DNA of 64,000 nt from Fodinibius salipaludis (lineage in GTDB: Bacteria; Bacteroidota; Rhodothermia; Balneolales; Balneolaceae). The stretch's first letter is position 1. Every line of letters begins with the position of its first letter. This document shows positions 17,369-26,294 of this stretch, piece after piece. Both the position numbers and the translations under genes were made by a program. The notes beneath the pieces are model-generated. The model did not search any database and was not told where the DNA came from. It saw only the letters and a program-made list of their open reading frames with translations. The DNA lies in contig NZ_NSKE01000006.1 in assembly GCF_002287075.1 (NCBI RefSeq), forward strand, positions 186,001-250,000, read 5' to 3'.

Positions 17369-18427
17369 CTAACCGATGATCCGTTTGATCATCAGGAGAA
17401 GTATTGTCGAGGGGTCCATCTTGGTAAAGCCTTTCGAAGCCCTATCGGCATCCAGAAGTGCTTCAAATATTCTTGGCATATCGGCCAGTTTAAAAGCTGA
17501 AGCGTCTTTCCAAAGCTTGTTGAAGTACCAACTGTTGTTGATACCTAAGGTATTTTGAACTTGTTTTTTGGAATTACCCTGTCCAGTTAAACGCCGAATT
17601 TGCCAGATGTTTGAAAACACATTGTAAAAGAACCCCACGGAACGAATAATTTCTCCCGTGTTCGCTTTAGAGTGTTGCAACATCTGTTCCGCAATGAACA
17701 GGGACTCTTCTAAATTTCGCTGGAATATGGCGTCTTTAAGCTCAAACACCGAATATTCACGATAAAGGCCGATTATTTTTTTAATATCACTCTCTGTGAT
17801 GGTATCGGAAGTGTCCACAAAAGTGCACACTTTATCTATTTCTGTGGACAGTAACTGCAAACTGTTACCCACATACTGCGCCAGCATCTGGGCTGCCGGC
17901 GGCTCTATCTTTTTGTTATGGTGTTTTTTAGCCCAACTTATAATCCAGTCAGGTAGGCGGTAGTCGGGTACTTCTTCAAATTCATGGAATCCGGCGTGCT
18001 TCTTAAAAGCTTTGCCAATTTTTGAATGGCCGTGTGGCTTTTTCGTATCTATGCAAACGAAAAGAGTTGTAGGATTGGGTTGTTCCAAATATGGGATCAA
18101 ATCATTGATCTCCCCTTGGTACCCTTCGGCTTGTGCCCCATAACCACCCAGTTCTTTAAAATTTCGCAGTATAACTACGCGCTGCTCGGCCATCATGGGA
18201 TAGCTTCGAATGATGGACAACACCTTTTCAGGCGTAACATCGCGTCCATAGAGCAGGTCAAAGTTAAAGTCTTTTTGATCATCCGGAATTAATCCTTCGA
18301 CCACTTCCTGCAGCTTATCCAGAAAGAACTCTTCTTCCCCATAGAAAAAATACACGGGCTTCCTGTCCTCGGATTTCAACTCCTGGAGGATCTCGGAATA
18401 GAGTTCTATACTGGTCTTTTTAGCCAA
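17369..18427 (-). CDS. holA: DNA polymerase III subunit delta
   Basis: The clamp-loader delta subunit that opens the beta clamp at the replication fork. The 352-residue protein has the N-terminal PVYFFYGEEEFFLDKL and a divergent AAA+ fold (RVVILRNFKEL, TTLFVCIDTKK). The helical C-terminal collar region (IFELKDAIFQRNLEESLFIAEQML, normally 'VFEL.DAI') matches the HolA family. Length is normal. It stands alone between asnS and the sigma gene, all on the minus strand. Confidence 0.93.
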   Translation of the reverse strand: MAKKTSIELYSEILQELKSEDRKPVYFFYGEEEFFLDKLQEVVEGLIPDDQKDFNFDLLYGRDVTPEKVLSIIRSYPMMAEQRVVILRNFKELGGYGAQAEGYQGEINDLIPYLEQPNPTTLFVCIDTKKPHGHSKIGKAFKKHAGFHEFEEVPDYRLPDWIISWAKKHHNKKIEPPAAQMLAQYVGNSLQLLSTEIDKVCTFVDTSDTITESDIKKIIGLYREYSVFELKDAIFQRNLEESLFIAEQMLQHSKANTGEIIRSVGFFYNVFSNIWQIRRLTGQGNSKKQVQNTLGINNSWYFNKLWKDASAFKLADMPRIFEALLDADRASKGFTKMDPSTILLLMIKRIIG

Positions 18428-18493
18428 TTTGTTTTTAGTTATTTGTTATTAGTTAAAAGGAAACCCTAATCCCCAATAACGATTAACAATGCA

Positions 18494-19990
18494 CTACGGA
18501 GTAAGTCGTCCCATCATTCGTGGGAAAGGAATGGTTTCTCGCACGTGATCCAAACCACAGAGCCATGCAACGGTTCGTTCTAATCCCAAGCCAAAACCGG
18601 AGTGCGGCACCGATCCGTATTGGCGCAGATCCAAGTACCACTGGAAAACATCTTCCGAAAGTCCGTGCTCGGCAATACGTTTTTTGAGTGTTTCCAGATC
18701 TTCTTCTCGTTTACTTCCGCCTATAATTTCACCGTATCCTTCAGGGGCCAGCATATCACAAGCCATCGCCAATTTCTCATCCTCGGGATCGCGTTTCATA
18801 TAAAATGCCTTAATTTCCGCAGGATAGCGATGTACTAAAATAGGCGTATCATATTTCATCGTCAGCAAGGTTTCGTCACTGCCGCCAAAATCTTCTCCCC
18901 ATTCAAAATTAAGTGCTGATTCTCTCCAATCGGGAATATTTCGCAAGTCTTCTTCAATCTCATCGAGTCGTTTTCCGATCTCAATAACCCGTTGATCGAT
19001 CTGGGCTTTACGCCATTTTTTAGCTTGTCCGCGCTCTTTTTCAATCTCATCACGCTCTTCTTTCAGATCTTCTGCCTCCTGCTTGCGATCTTCAACCATT
19101 TGATCAAGCATAGCGGCCATATCGTCGCTCTTAAGCTCCTCAACAGCTTCAGTATAGGATATTCTCGGGAAGCCGTTTTCTGCCGTTTTGCGAAGCTTAG
19201 AGGTATCACGCTCCAAGATTTCAAGTTCTTTCGGACGACGATCCAATACACGCTTAACGATGAATTGAACAAAATCTTCAGCCAGATCCATATTCATATT
19301 CAGATCATAAAACGCCATCTCCGGCTCAATCATCCAAAACTCGGTCAGGTGACGACGCGTTTTACTTTTTTCGGCTCTAAATGTCGGACCAAAGGTATAA
19401 ATCAATCCGTGTGCCATTGCCATCGCTTCACCATAAAGCTGACCGGATTGTGTCAGATATGCCTCATCGTCAAAATATTCAGTTTCAAAAAGGTTGGTTG
19501 TGCCCTCTGCCGCATTCCCGGTAAAAATCGGGGCATCCATCTGCACAAAACCACGCTCCTGGAAAAAAGTATGAATGGCATAAATAATTTCATTGCGCAC
19601 ACGCATAGCTGCCCACTGCTTTTGACTGCGCAACCAGAGGTGACGATTTTCCATCAAAAATTCAACACCGTGCTCTTTGGGTGTGATAGGATAATCTTCT
19701 GCAACTTGGTAAATATTGAGATCAGTAACCTGCAGCTCATGTCCCCCAATACTGCGCTCATCCTCGACCACTTTTCCCGTTATTTCAAGAGACGTCTCTT
19801 GACGGAGTGCTTCAGTTTGTTCCCATGCTTCTTCACTAACGGCATCTTGCGCCACTACGCATTGACATATGCCGGAACCGTCTCGCATTTCAACAAAATA
19901 GAGACTTCCACTGCTTCGGTAGTTATACACCCATCCTTTGAGCGTTACTTCTTCATCAACGTGTTCAGACAAATTGTTGATATAAACCAT
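18494..19990 (-). CDS. asnS: Asparagine--tRNA ligase with charged coiled-coil insertion
   Basis: Class II aminoacyl-tRNA synthetase that charges tRNA-Asn. The OB-fold anticodon-binding domain occupies about residues 1-110 ([26 protein letters not shown]). The catalytic core has motif 2 ([25 protein letters not shown]) and motif 3 ([16 protein letters not shown]). At 498 residues it is longer than the roughly 460 of E. coli because of a Lys/Glu-rich helical insertion at about residues 300-350. A long open frame on the opposite strand is an antisense shadow and is not a gene. Confidence 0.95.
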   Translation of the reverse strand: MVYINNLSEHVDEEVTLKGWVYNYRSSGSLYFVEMRDGSGICQCVVAQDAVSEEAWEQTEALRQETSLEITGKVVEDERSIGGHELQVTDLNIYQVAEDYPITPKEHGVEFLMENRHLWLRSQKQWAAMRVRNEIIYAIHTFFQERGFVQMDAPIFTGNAAEGTTNLFETEYFDDEAYLTQSGQLYGEAMAMAHGLIYTFGPTFRAEKSKTRRHLTEFWMIEPEMAFYDLNMNMDLAEDFVQFIVKRVLDRRPKELEILERDTSKLRKTAENGFPRISYTEAVEELKSDDMAAMLDQMVEDRKQEAEDLKEERDEIEKERGQAKKWRKAQIDQRVIEIGKRLDEIEEDLRNIPDWRESALNFEWGEDFGGSDETLLTMKYDTPILVHRYPAEIKAFYMKRDPEDEKLAMACDMLAPEGYGEIIGGSKREEDLETLKKRIAEHGLSEDVFQWYLDLRQYGSVPHSGFGLGLERTVAWLCGLDHVRETIPFPRMMGRLTP

Positions 19991-20077
19991 GTTTCAACGA
20001 ATAATTTTGTTAATACTTTCGGATAAAATAGTGCCCTCGAAACTAATCATTTCTAATCAGACTCGAAACGAAAATTC

Positions 20078-21337
20078 CTATACCTCAGGCAACAGAAGTG
20101 CCTCAGAAAATAAATTATTATCAAAGAAATCTTGGGCAAAATCCTGAACCTGATCGGCCTCAACGGCATCAATCTTTTCCTGAAGCTCATCAAGGGTAAC
20201 AAAACGATCAAAATAGATTTCGCTTTTTGCCAGCCGGGACATACGGTTACTCATACTTTCAACCGAGAGCATAAGCTTGCCTTTAAGCTGTGCCTTTGCT
20301 TCAGACAATTCTTTTTGGGGGATGGGATCCTGTTTTAATTTATCTAATTCTGCTTCAATCAGTTCTCGAACATGATCCACATAATCTTTATCCGTCCCCA
20401 CATAAATGCCATATAATCCGGTATCGCTATACGATTGATTAAACGAAGTAATCGTATAACAGTAACCGTATTTCTCTCGCACATTTTGATGCAATCGAGA
20501 GCTCATTCCACCGCCTAACACCGTGTTAGCAAGCAACAGCCTAAATTTATCATCATGATCATAATGCAAACCTCGACGTCCGGTAATTAAATGCGTTTGC
20601 TCAATCGGCTTGGTTAACTCCAAATAACCAGCTTCATAATCAGGGAGCGGTGGATTTTCATCAACGGTGTTTTTCGGCTCTACTTCGCTGAAATAATCCT
20701 GAACAAGTTCGACCACCCTATCGTGATCCACATTCCCAGCCACAGAAACCAGCAGATTGTCGGGCTGATAACGCTCATCCATATAGTCGTAAAGATCCTG
20801 TCGCTCAAAAGCAGAAACCGTATCCTCAAACCCAAGCGTAGAATTTCCCAACGGATGTCCCTTAAAAACCTGTCCGCTAAACTGCTCAAACAAATAATCA
20901 TTGGGGCTGTCACGATACATTTTCATCTCTTCTATAACAACCTTCTTCTCCTTTTCTATCTCATCTTCCGGAAATGAAGGATGTAGAACCATATCCGAAA
21001 GCACATCCAGTGCACGCTCGAGCTGTGTATTGAGGCACCGGGAATAATAGCAGGTATATTCTGATGAGGTGAAAGCGTTCAAATATCCGCCAACTGACTC
21101 CATGCTCATAGCAATATCCAGCGATGAACGATTATCAGTTCCCTTAAAAAGCATGTGCTCTAAAAAATGAGTCACACCAGCCATATTATGGGTTTCATTT
21201 CTACTGCCGGTCTTTGCCCAAATGCCAACCGCAACACTTTTCACACTGTCGACATGTTCAGTGACAATTTTAAGTCCATTCTCTAACGTTGTCTTATTTA
21301 CAAAATCAATTTCTTTCATATTCTGTGTTGAACTCAT
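20078..21337 (-). CDS. M16-family zinc metallopeptidase
   Basis: This 419-residue insulinase-type protease has the inverted zinc motif HFLEH (residues 57-61) within AGVTHFLEHMLFKGT. A third ligand candidate is Glu136/Glu137 in VVIEEM. The C-terminal inactive-like half contains LGGGMSSRLHQNVREKYGYCY, a conserved substrate-binding block. It lacks a signal peptide, so it is probably cytoplasmic, like the mitochondrial-processing-peptidase-like enzymes found next to pnp in many bacteria. It lies downstream of pnp but is separated from it by a strong terminator. Confidence 0.93.
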   Translation of the reverse strand: MSSTQNMKEIDFVNKTTLENGLKIVTEHVDSVKSVAVGIWAKTGSRNETHNMAGVTHFLEHMLFKGTDNRSSLDIAMSMESVGGYLNAFTSSEYTCYYSRCLNTQLERALDVLSDMVLHPSFPEDEIEKEKKVVIEEMKMYRDSPNDYLFEQFSGQVFKGHPLGNSTLGFEDTVSAFERQDLYDYMDERYQPDNLLVSVAGNVDHDRVVELVQDYFSEVEPKNTVDENPPLPDYEAGYLELTKPIEQTHLITGRRGLHYDHDDKFRLLLANTVLGGGMSSRLHQNVREKYGYCYTITSFNQSYSDTGLYGIYVGTDKDYVDHVRELIEAELDKLKQDPIPQKELSEAKAQLKGKLMLSVESMSNRMSRLAKSEIYFDRFVTLDELQEKIDAVEADQVQDFAQDFFDNNLFSEALLLPEV

Positions 21338-21373
21338 ATAAACAAATCCATTAATAAATTATCTTGATCCTTA

Positions 21374-21427
21374 GCCCTGATGCAGATCGTAATTTTGTTG
21401 ATTGGACCCAAAGCAGAGCATCAGGGC
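21374..21427 (-). repeat. Perfect 10-base inverted repeat upstream of the M16 gene
   Basis: GCCCTGATGC (21374-21383) and GCATCAGGGC (21418-21427) are perfect reverse complements separated by 34 bases. They lie between the pnp terminator and the M16 protease start, so the RNA could fold in the protease leader. No known riboswitch family is recognised. Confidence 0.5.
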
Positions 21428-21450
21428 CGGATAGTATGCTTGAAACTGCT

Positions 21451-21487
21451 AATAAAACAAAACGCCATCCCGAAAATCGAGATGGCG
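21451..21487 (-). terminator. Rho-independent terminator of pnp
   Basis: Minus strand: CGCCATCTCG pairs with CGGGATGGCG through ten positions including one G-T pair (21463-21487), with loop ATTTT. It is followed by TTTTGTTTTATT. It lies 36 bases after the pnp stop and ends the large rimP-to-pnp operon. Confidence 0.9.
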
Positions 21488-21522
21488 CAAATGTACAATT
21501 TATTTATAAAGAACTGAGGTGA

Positions 21523-23643
21523 TTAATTCTCATTTCCGTCCTTAGGAATCAACGCCTTTCGTGAGAGACGAAGCTTTCCACCGTGCTCAACTTTGAGCAG
21601 CTTAACTTCGAGCTCATCACCTACAGAAAGTACATCACTTACATTGTCAACATGTGAGTGATTGATTTCTGAGACATGGAGTAATCCATCTTTTCCGGGC
21701 ACGATTTCAACGAAAGCACCATAATCTTTAATGGCTTTCACCGTACCCTGGTAAGTGGCTCCTTCATCGAGGTGACCGACAATACCTTGAATACGTTTTT
21801 TCGCTTCCTCGGCATTCGACAACTTATCAGCGCTGATAGTAATTTTTCCTTTACCGCGCTCTTCATCCTCTTCAACCCAGATTTCAGTATTGGTTTCTTT
21901 TTGAAGAGTTTGGATAACTTTTCCTCCTGGTCCAATAACAGAACCGATATCATCTGCTTCGATCTCCATCTTAACAAATTGGGGAGCGAATTCAGAAATC
22001 TGTTCTCTGGGCTCAGAAATAGTTTCTTCCATTTTATCAAGAATGTGAAGACGCCCTTTTCGAGCCTGCTCAAGTGCCTCTTCAAGCTTTTCAAAAGAAA
22101 TTCCACTTACCTTCATATCCATCTGGCAAGCCGTGATACCATCTCGGCTCCCGGCTGTTTTGAAGTCCATGTCGCCCATGAAATCTTCTTCACCACGGAT
22201 GTCAGAAAGGACAACTTCGTTGTCTTCACCCACGATCATTCCCATTGCAATTCCGGCAACGGGCTTTTTAAGGGGGACACCTGCATCCATAAGCGCCATT
22301 GATCCACCGCAAACAGACGCCATGGAAGAAGATCCGTTCGATTCTGTGATATCTGAAATTACTCGGATCACATAACCAAACTCATCAAAAGAAGGCATCA
22401 ATTTACTGATTGCACTTTCAGCCAAGTGGCCGTGTCCTTTTTCTCGTCGACCGGGTCCTCGCATAAATCCAGCCTCACCAACACTAAAGTTGGGGAAGTT
22501 GTAATGAAGGAAGAATTTCTTATCCTCTTCAGTCAGAAGAGTATCAACAGCCTGCGCATCTTTTTGTGTACCGAGTGTTACAGAAACAAGTGCCTGTGTT
22601 TCACCACGGGTAAAGATGGCCGATCCGTGCGTACGAGCCAAGTAATCTACCTGTGTCCAAATATCACGAATATCTTCCGGAGAACGTCCGTCAATACGTT
22701 TCTTTTTCTCAAGAATCATATTGCGAAGCTCTTCCTTCTCAATCTTGCTTAGGATATCTTTAATCGTACCGCCTTCGTCAGCGTATTCTTCTGTTTCCGT
22801 AAGCTCTTCAACTACACTATCTTTAATTTCTTGAAGGCCTTCGCTGTACTTCTCTTTACCGAGTCCAACATTAACATGCTCTCGAATACGTTCTTCGGCC
22901 AGTTCATGAACCTTGTTTTTAAGATCTTCATCAACAGGTTCGGGCTCAAATTCACGCTTTTCTTTACCGAATTCTTCGCGAAGTTCTTCCTGAAACTCAC
23001 AGAGCTTCTGGATAGATTTGTGAGCTTCTTTTATTGCCGCGAGCATATCTTCTTCTGAGATCTCTTCCATCTCACCTTCCATCATGATGACGCTCTCTGC
23101 AGTACCACCGATAATCATATCGATGTCGCTGTCTTTCATCTCACTGATGGTAGGATTAATAATAAATTCACCATCAACGCGACCTACGCGAACTTCAGCA
23201 ATAGGTCCGGCAAAAGGAACATCAGAAATATGCAGTGCAGCAGACGCCCCAACTCCACCGAGCACATCTCCGTCGTGCTCTCCGTCAGAAGAAAGTACTT
23301 TACAAACAATCTGAGTATCGAAATTATATCCATCAGGGAAAAGCGGTCGAAGACTGCGATCAATCAAGCGACTTGAAAGCACTTCCTTATCATTTGGTCG
23401 CCCCTCCCGTTTGATAAATCCTCCTGGGAATTTACCGCCTGCAGAAAAACTTTCTCGCAGATCAACGGTCAATGGAAAAAACGGTTTATCAGTAGGTTCC
23501 TTTGAACTTACTGCTGTACATAAAACCATGGTATCGCCCATGCGAACTACAACTGCACCATCGGCCTGCTTTGCAATACGACCGGTTTCAATAGATAACG
23601 TTTTGCCCGGTGCAAATTCTACACTTTTAAAATCTTCTTTCAT
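21523..23643 (-). CDS. pnp: Polyribonucleotide nucleotidyltransferase (PNPase)
   Basis: 3'-5' phosphorolytic RNA degradation. The 706-residue protein contains two RNase PH domains (about 1-215 and 310-550), a KH domain (IGSVIGPGGKVIQTLQ, near 565) and a C-terminal S1 domain (GATYQGTVKAIKDYGAFVEI, near 625). This is the complete PNPase layout. It follows rpsO with 149 bases between them that hold a terminator and a second hairpin, the same order as in E. coli where PNPase controls its own leader. Confidence 0.98.
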   Translation of the reverse strand: MKEDFKSVEFAPGKTLSIETGRIAKQADGAVVVRMGDTMVLCTAVSSKEPTDKPFFPLTVDLRESFSAGGKFPGGFIKREGRPNDKEVLSSRLIDRSLRPLFPDGYNFDTQIVCKVLSSDGEHDGDVLGGVGASAALHISDVPFAGPIAEVRVGRVDGEFIINPTISEMKDSDIDMIIGGTAESVIMMEGEMEEISEEDMLAAIKEAHKSIQKLCEFQEELREEFGKEKREFEPEPVDEDLKNKVHELAEERIREHVNVGLGKEKYSEGLQEIKDSVVEELTETEEYADEGGTIKDILSKIEKEELRNMILEKKKRIDGRSPEDIRDIWTQVDYLARTHGSAIFTRGETQALVSVTLGTQKDAQAVDTLLTEEDKKFFLHYNFPNFSVGEAGFMRGPGRREKGHGHLAESAISKLMPSFDEFGYVIRVISDITESNGSSSMASVCGGSMALMDAGVPLKKPVAGIAMGMIVGEDNEVVLSDIRGEEDFMGDMDFKTAGSRDGITACQMDMKVSGISFEKLEEALEQARKGRLHILDKMEETISEPREQISEFAPQFVKMEIEADDIGSVIGPGGKVIQTLQKETNTEIWVEEDEERGKGKITISADKLSNAEEAKKRIQGIVGHLDEGATYQGTVKAIKDYGAFVEIVPGKDGLLHVSEINHSHVDNVSDVLSVGDELEVKLLKVEHGGKLRLSRKALIPKDGNEN

Positions 23644-23730
23644 CGTAATACGGTATTCAATTCAAATTTAAAGTAATAAACAAAGCTTTGCGTAATGGTT
23701 TCAAAAACTTTGTATTTGCTTAGGAGGGAG

Positions 23731-23756
23731 AATACCTGCACAATTATGCAGGTATT
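23731..23756 (-). promoter_or_regulatory. Perfect hairpin in the rpsO-pnp leader
   Basis: AATACCTGCA (23731-23740) and TGCAGGTATT (23747-23756) form a perfect 10-base stem with a 6-base loop, placed just after the rpsO terminator and upstream of pnp. It has no T tract on the minus strand, so it is not a second terminator. A processing or stability element for pnp mRNA is the likely role. Confidence 0.6.
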
Positions 23757-23758
23757 GT

Positions 23759-23783
23759 AAAAAAGCACGTTTTAACAACGTGC
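23759..23783 (-). terminator. Terminator after rpsO
   Basis: Minus strand GCACGTT-GTTAA-AACGTGC (23765-23783) followed by six T residues (23759-23764), starting 9 bases after the rpsO stop. It probably lets only part of the transcription reach pnp. Confidence 0.85.
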
Positions 23784-23792
23784 CTTGCAGCA

Positions 23793-24062
23793 TTACTTAC
23801 GAATTCCTAAATCACTAATAAGCTCTCGATAAGTTTCAATTTCGTTATCTTTAAGATAGTCGAGTAGCTTTCGTCGTTTCCCTACCAATTTTAACAACCC
23901 TCTTCGAGAGTGGTGGTCTTGCGTATTTTCCTGAATGTGATCAGTAAGATCATTAATACGCTCAGTTAATATTGCAATCTGAGCTTCGGTAGATCCGGTA
24001 TTCTCCTTTGATCCACCATATTTCTTAACAAGTTCCTCTTTTCGCTCTTTTGTTATCGCCAT
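23793..24062 (-). CDS. rpsO: 30S ribosomal protein S15
   Basis: This 89-residue primary 16S rRNA-binding protein has the family blocks [24 protein letters not shown] and [21 protein letters not shown]. Length and order (ribF-rpsO-pnp) are canonical. It is followed 9 bases later by an intrinsic terminator. Confidence 0.98.
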   Translation of the reverse strand: MAITKERKEELVKKYGGSKENTGSTEAQIAILTERINDLTDHIQENTQDHHSRRGLLKLVGKRRKLLDYLKDNEIETYRELISDLGIRK

Positions 24063-24158
24063 GTGTTAATTAAATTCTTTTTGTCTTTTCTACAACTGTG
24101 TATAACGTTCTTATATTAGCAAGCAAAGATAAGCGTTCAAACCGTATTTTGCAATATT

Positions 24159-25094
24159 TTAATGCTTGCCAAGCAGTTCCTGTGCCCGATTTTTATCAGA
24201 TTTTAGCTGCCCAATTAATTCTTCCTTACCACTAAACTTTTTCTCATCCCTGATACGGTTAAAAAATCGTACCTGTACTTCTTTACCATAGATATCCTCA
24301 TCAAAATCAAACAGATGAACTTCCAGCGTCTGCTGTTCTCCATCAAATGTAGGGCGGGTACCAATATTCATCATTCCATCAAACCAGTCACCGTTAATAC
24401 GAACTTTTACAGCATATACCCCATCTTTGGGGATAATCTTATTAGCATGTTCCGGCTTTATGTTCGCGGTAGGAAAACCAATTTTCTTACCTCTCTTATC
24501 ACCATGCACCACAGTACCATTAAGACGATACGGGCGCTGTAGAAATTCTATGGCCTGCTCTACATTTCCATCTTCACTTATCGAATTCCGGATAGCGGTG
24601 CTGCTTACTGTTTTTTCTCCTACTTCGTGTTTGGACACTACATAAGAATCGAAATCAAGTTTAGCACCGAGCCTTTCAATGGTTCCGATTGTTCCCTCTC
24701 TATTCCGTCCGAAATGATGATCATACCCGATCACAAATTCACTTACTCCAATTTTTTTGTAGATAATATCACGAATAAACTCTTCAGAGCTCAGTAAAGA
24801 AAAGTCGCGATCAAAGGGAATAACAACCATCCGATCAATACCCAACTCCTCAAGAATTTCGCAACGCTCTTCCAAGGTTGTCAAAATCTTGATACCATCA
24901 TCCCCAGGATTAATTATATTTCTCGGATGGGGATCAAATGTAACCAAAATGCTACGGGCATCCTTTTCTTTAGCCTTAGCTACAACAGTATCAATAATAG
25001 CCCGGTGGCCAGCATGAACTCCGTCGAATGTTCCTACCGTTAGAACTGTATTTTCTTCGCGTTCAACGTTATCTAAAAAAACAAGTTCGGACAT
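24159..25094 (-). CDS. ribF: Bifunctional riboflavin kinase/FMN adenylyltransferase
   Basis: Makes FMN and FAD from riboflavin. The 311-residue protein has an N-terminal nucleotidyltransferase domain (VGTFDGVHAGHRAII, near residues 21-35, containing the GxHxGH motif). The C-terminal kinase domain has GDKRGKKIGFPTANI and GMMNIGTRPTF. It lies between truB and rpsO in the standard translation operon, 27 bases after truB. Confidence 0.97.
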   Translation of the reverse strand: MSELVFLDNVEREENTVLTVGTFDGVHAGHRAIIDTVVAKAKEKDARSILVTFDPHPRNIINPGDDGIKILTTLEERCEILEELGIDRMVVIPFDRDFSLLSSEEFIRDIIYKKIGVSEFVIGYDHHFGRNREGTIGTIERLGAKLDFDSYVVSKHEVGEKTVSSTAIRNSISEDGNVEQAIEFLQRPYRLNGTVVHGDKRGKKIGFPTANIKPEHANKIIPKDGVYAVKVRINGDWFDGMMNIGTRPTFDGEQQTLEVHLFDFDEDIYGKEVQVRFFNRIRDEKKFSGKEELIGQLKSDKNRAQELLGKH

Positions 25095-25121
25095 TGTTGT
25101 TATAAATTTGATAACTTTATG

Positions 25122-25883
25122 TTAATGGAGATCAATATTTGATGCATAATTGTTAACCGAAAAAATTCCTTCCATTTTTTCAACCGTTAGTGCGTCTTCA
25201 TTCTTATACTTACCGATAGCTATTCGTCGCAATCCGGTCAAATGTCCAGCTGTATCCAATGAGTTTGCCAAATCATCGGCAAGTGTTCGAATATACGTTC
25301 CTTTACTACACTTTACATGTAACTGTAACCGGGGTAAATTACATTCCAATATTTTCATCTCTTCAATAATTACTTGCCTCGGTTTCCGCTTAACCTCTTT
25401 CCCTTTTCGAGCCAGTTTATAAAGCGGGTCTCCCTCATGCTTCAGTGCAGAGTACATGGGTGGTATCTGGACAATCAATCCCGAAAAATTCTTATCTAAC
25501 GATTCCTTAATGCTCTTTCTCGATAGATGATTAAAAGATGCACGGACGTCAGGTGTTGTTTCTGCATCAAGACTTGGTGTTGATGAGCCGAATGTTATTT
25601 CAGCTATATACTCTTTATCAGCTTCCTGGAAAGATGAAACCGTTCGCGTACCATCACCGCAGCATAAAATAAGTAAGCCTGTTGCCATTGGATCAAGCGT
25701 ACCGGCATGACCTATTTTGCGGATATCCGTGCACTTACGCAAAAATTTAACAACCTGAAAGCTACTCCATCTTTTAGGTTTTTTGATGAGAAAGGCAGCC
25801 CCTTGGTTATAATCAAAATTGGGATCAGGTAAATTGTGATTGGAAAATATTGGCAACTCTTCGACGGGAATCGCTTTTGGCAT
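25122..25883 (-). CDS. truB: tRNA pseudouridine(55) synthase
   Basis: Forms pseudouridine 55 in the T loop of tRNAs. The 253-residue protein shows GHAGTLDPMATGLL with catalytic Asp64, and the later KGTYIRTLADDL block. It lacks the extra C-terminal PUA-like domain of longer homologues, which is normal for the Bacteroidota-type enzyme. The start is 8 bases after the rbfA stop. Confidence 0.97.
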   Translation of the reverse strand: MPKAIPVEELPIFSNHNLPDPNFDYNQGAAFLIKKPKRWSSFQVVKFLRKCTDIRKIGHAGTLDPMATGLLILCCGDGTRTVSSFQEADKEYIAEITFGSSTPSLDAETTPDVRASFNHLSRKSIKESLDKNFSGLIVQIPPMYSALKHEGDPLYKLARKGKEVKRKPRQVIIEEMKILECNLPRLQLHVKCSKGTYIRTLADDLANSLDTAGHLTGLRRIAIGKYKNEDALTVEKMEGIFSVNNYASNIDLH

Positions 25884-25891
25884 GAACGGGC

Positions 25892-26272
25892 CTACTCCTC
25901 ATCGTCTTCATTAGTCTCCCGCTGCTTTCGCTCTTTACGGATTTTTTGAAACAGCTTTTCCATCTTCTCAACATGTTCGGCTGTTTTATCATTGATGAAG
26001 TGTAATTCAGGAATCCGACGTACCTGATGACGAATTTTAGAAGCTAACTCTTTGCGTATGGCCGCATTTTGTTCTTCCAGATAGGCAAAAATAGCATCCT
26101 CATCTTTACCGGGCGCATACACACTCAGCAGTACCTTGGCAATAAGGAGATCAGGAGTAACATCCACTTTTGTGACTGTTATAAACGATCCACTCTGTTG
26201 ATAATTCTTCTGTATAATCTTGCCAAGATCGCGCTTTATTACAGCGCTCAGCCGTTCTGTACGAATACTCAT
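25892..26272 (-). CDS. rbfA: Ribosome-binding factor A
   Basis: 30S maturation factor that binds the helix 1 region of 16S rRNA. The 126-residue protein has the small KH-like fold with TKVDVTPDLLIAKVLLSVY and IRKELASKIRHQVRRIPELHFI, conserved in RbfA. It ends in an acidic tail. It is placed between infB and truB as in most bacteria. Confidence 0.96.
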   Translation of the reverse strand: MSIRTERLSAVIKRDLGKIIQKNYQQSGSFITVTKVDVTPDLLIAKVLLSVYAPGKDEDAIFAYLEEQNAAIRKELASKIRHQVRRIPELHFINDKTAEHVEKMEKLFQKIRKERKQRETNEDDEE

Positions 26273-26294
26273 AATCCAAAATTAAGTTAATGCG

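Noticed and set aside
18992-20026. A 344-codon open frame on the plus strand opposite asnS
   Set aside because: It lies antisense to the well-supported asnS gene, its translation is Phe/His/Ile-rich with no family resemblance, and it is a composition effect.
21772-22302. A 176-codon plus-strand frame opposite pnp
   Set aside because: Antisense to a clear PNPase gene with unusual amino-acid content; no start context.
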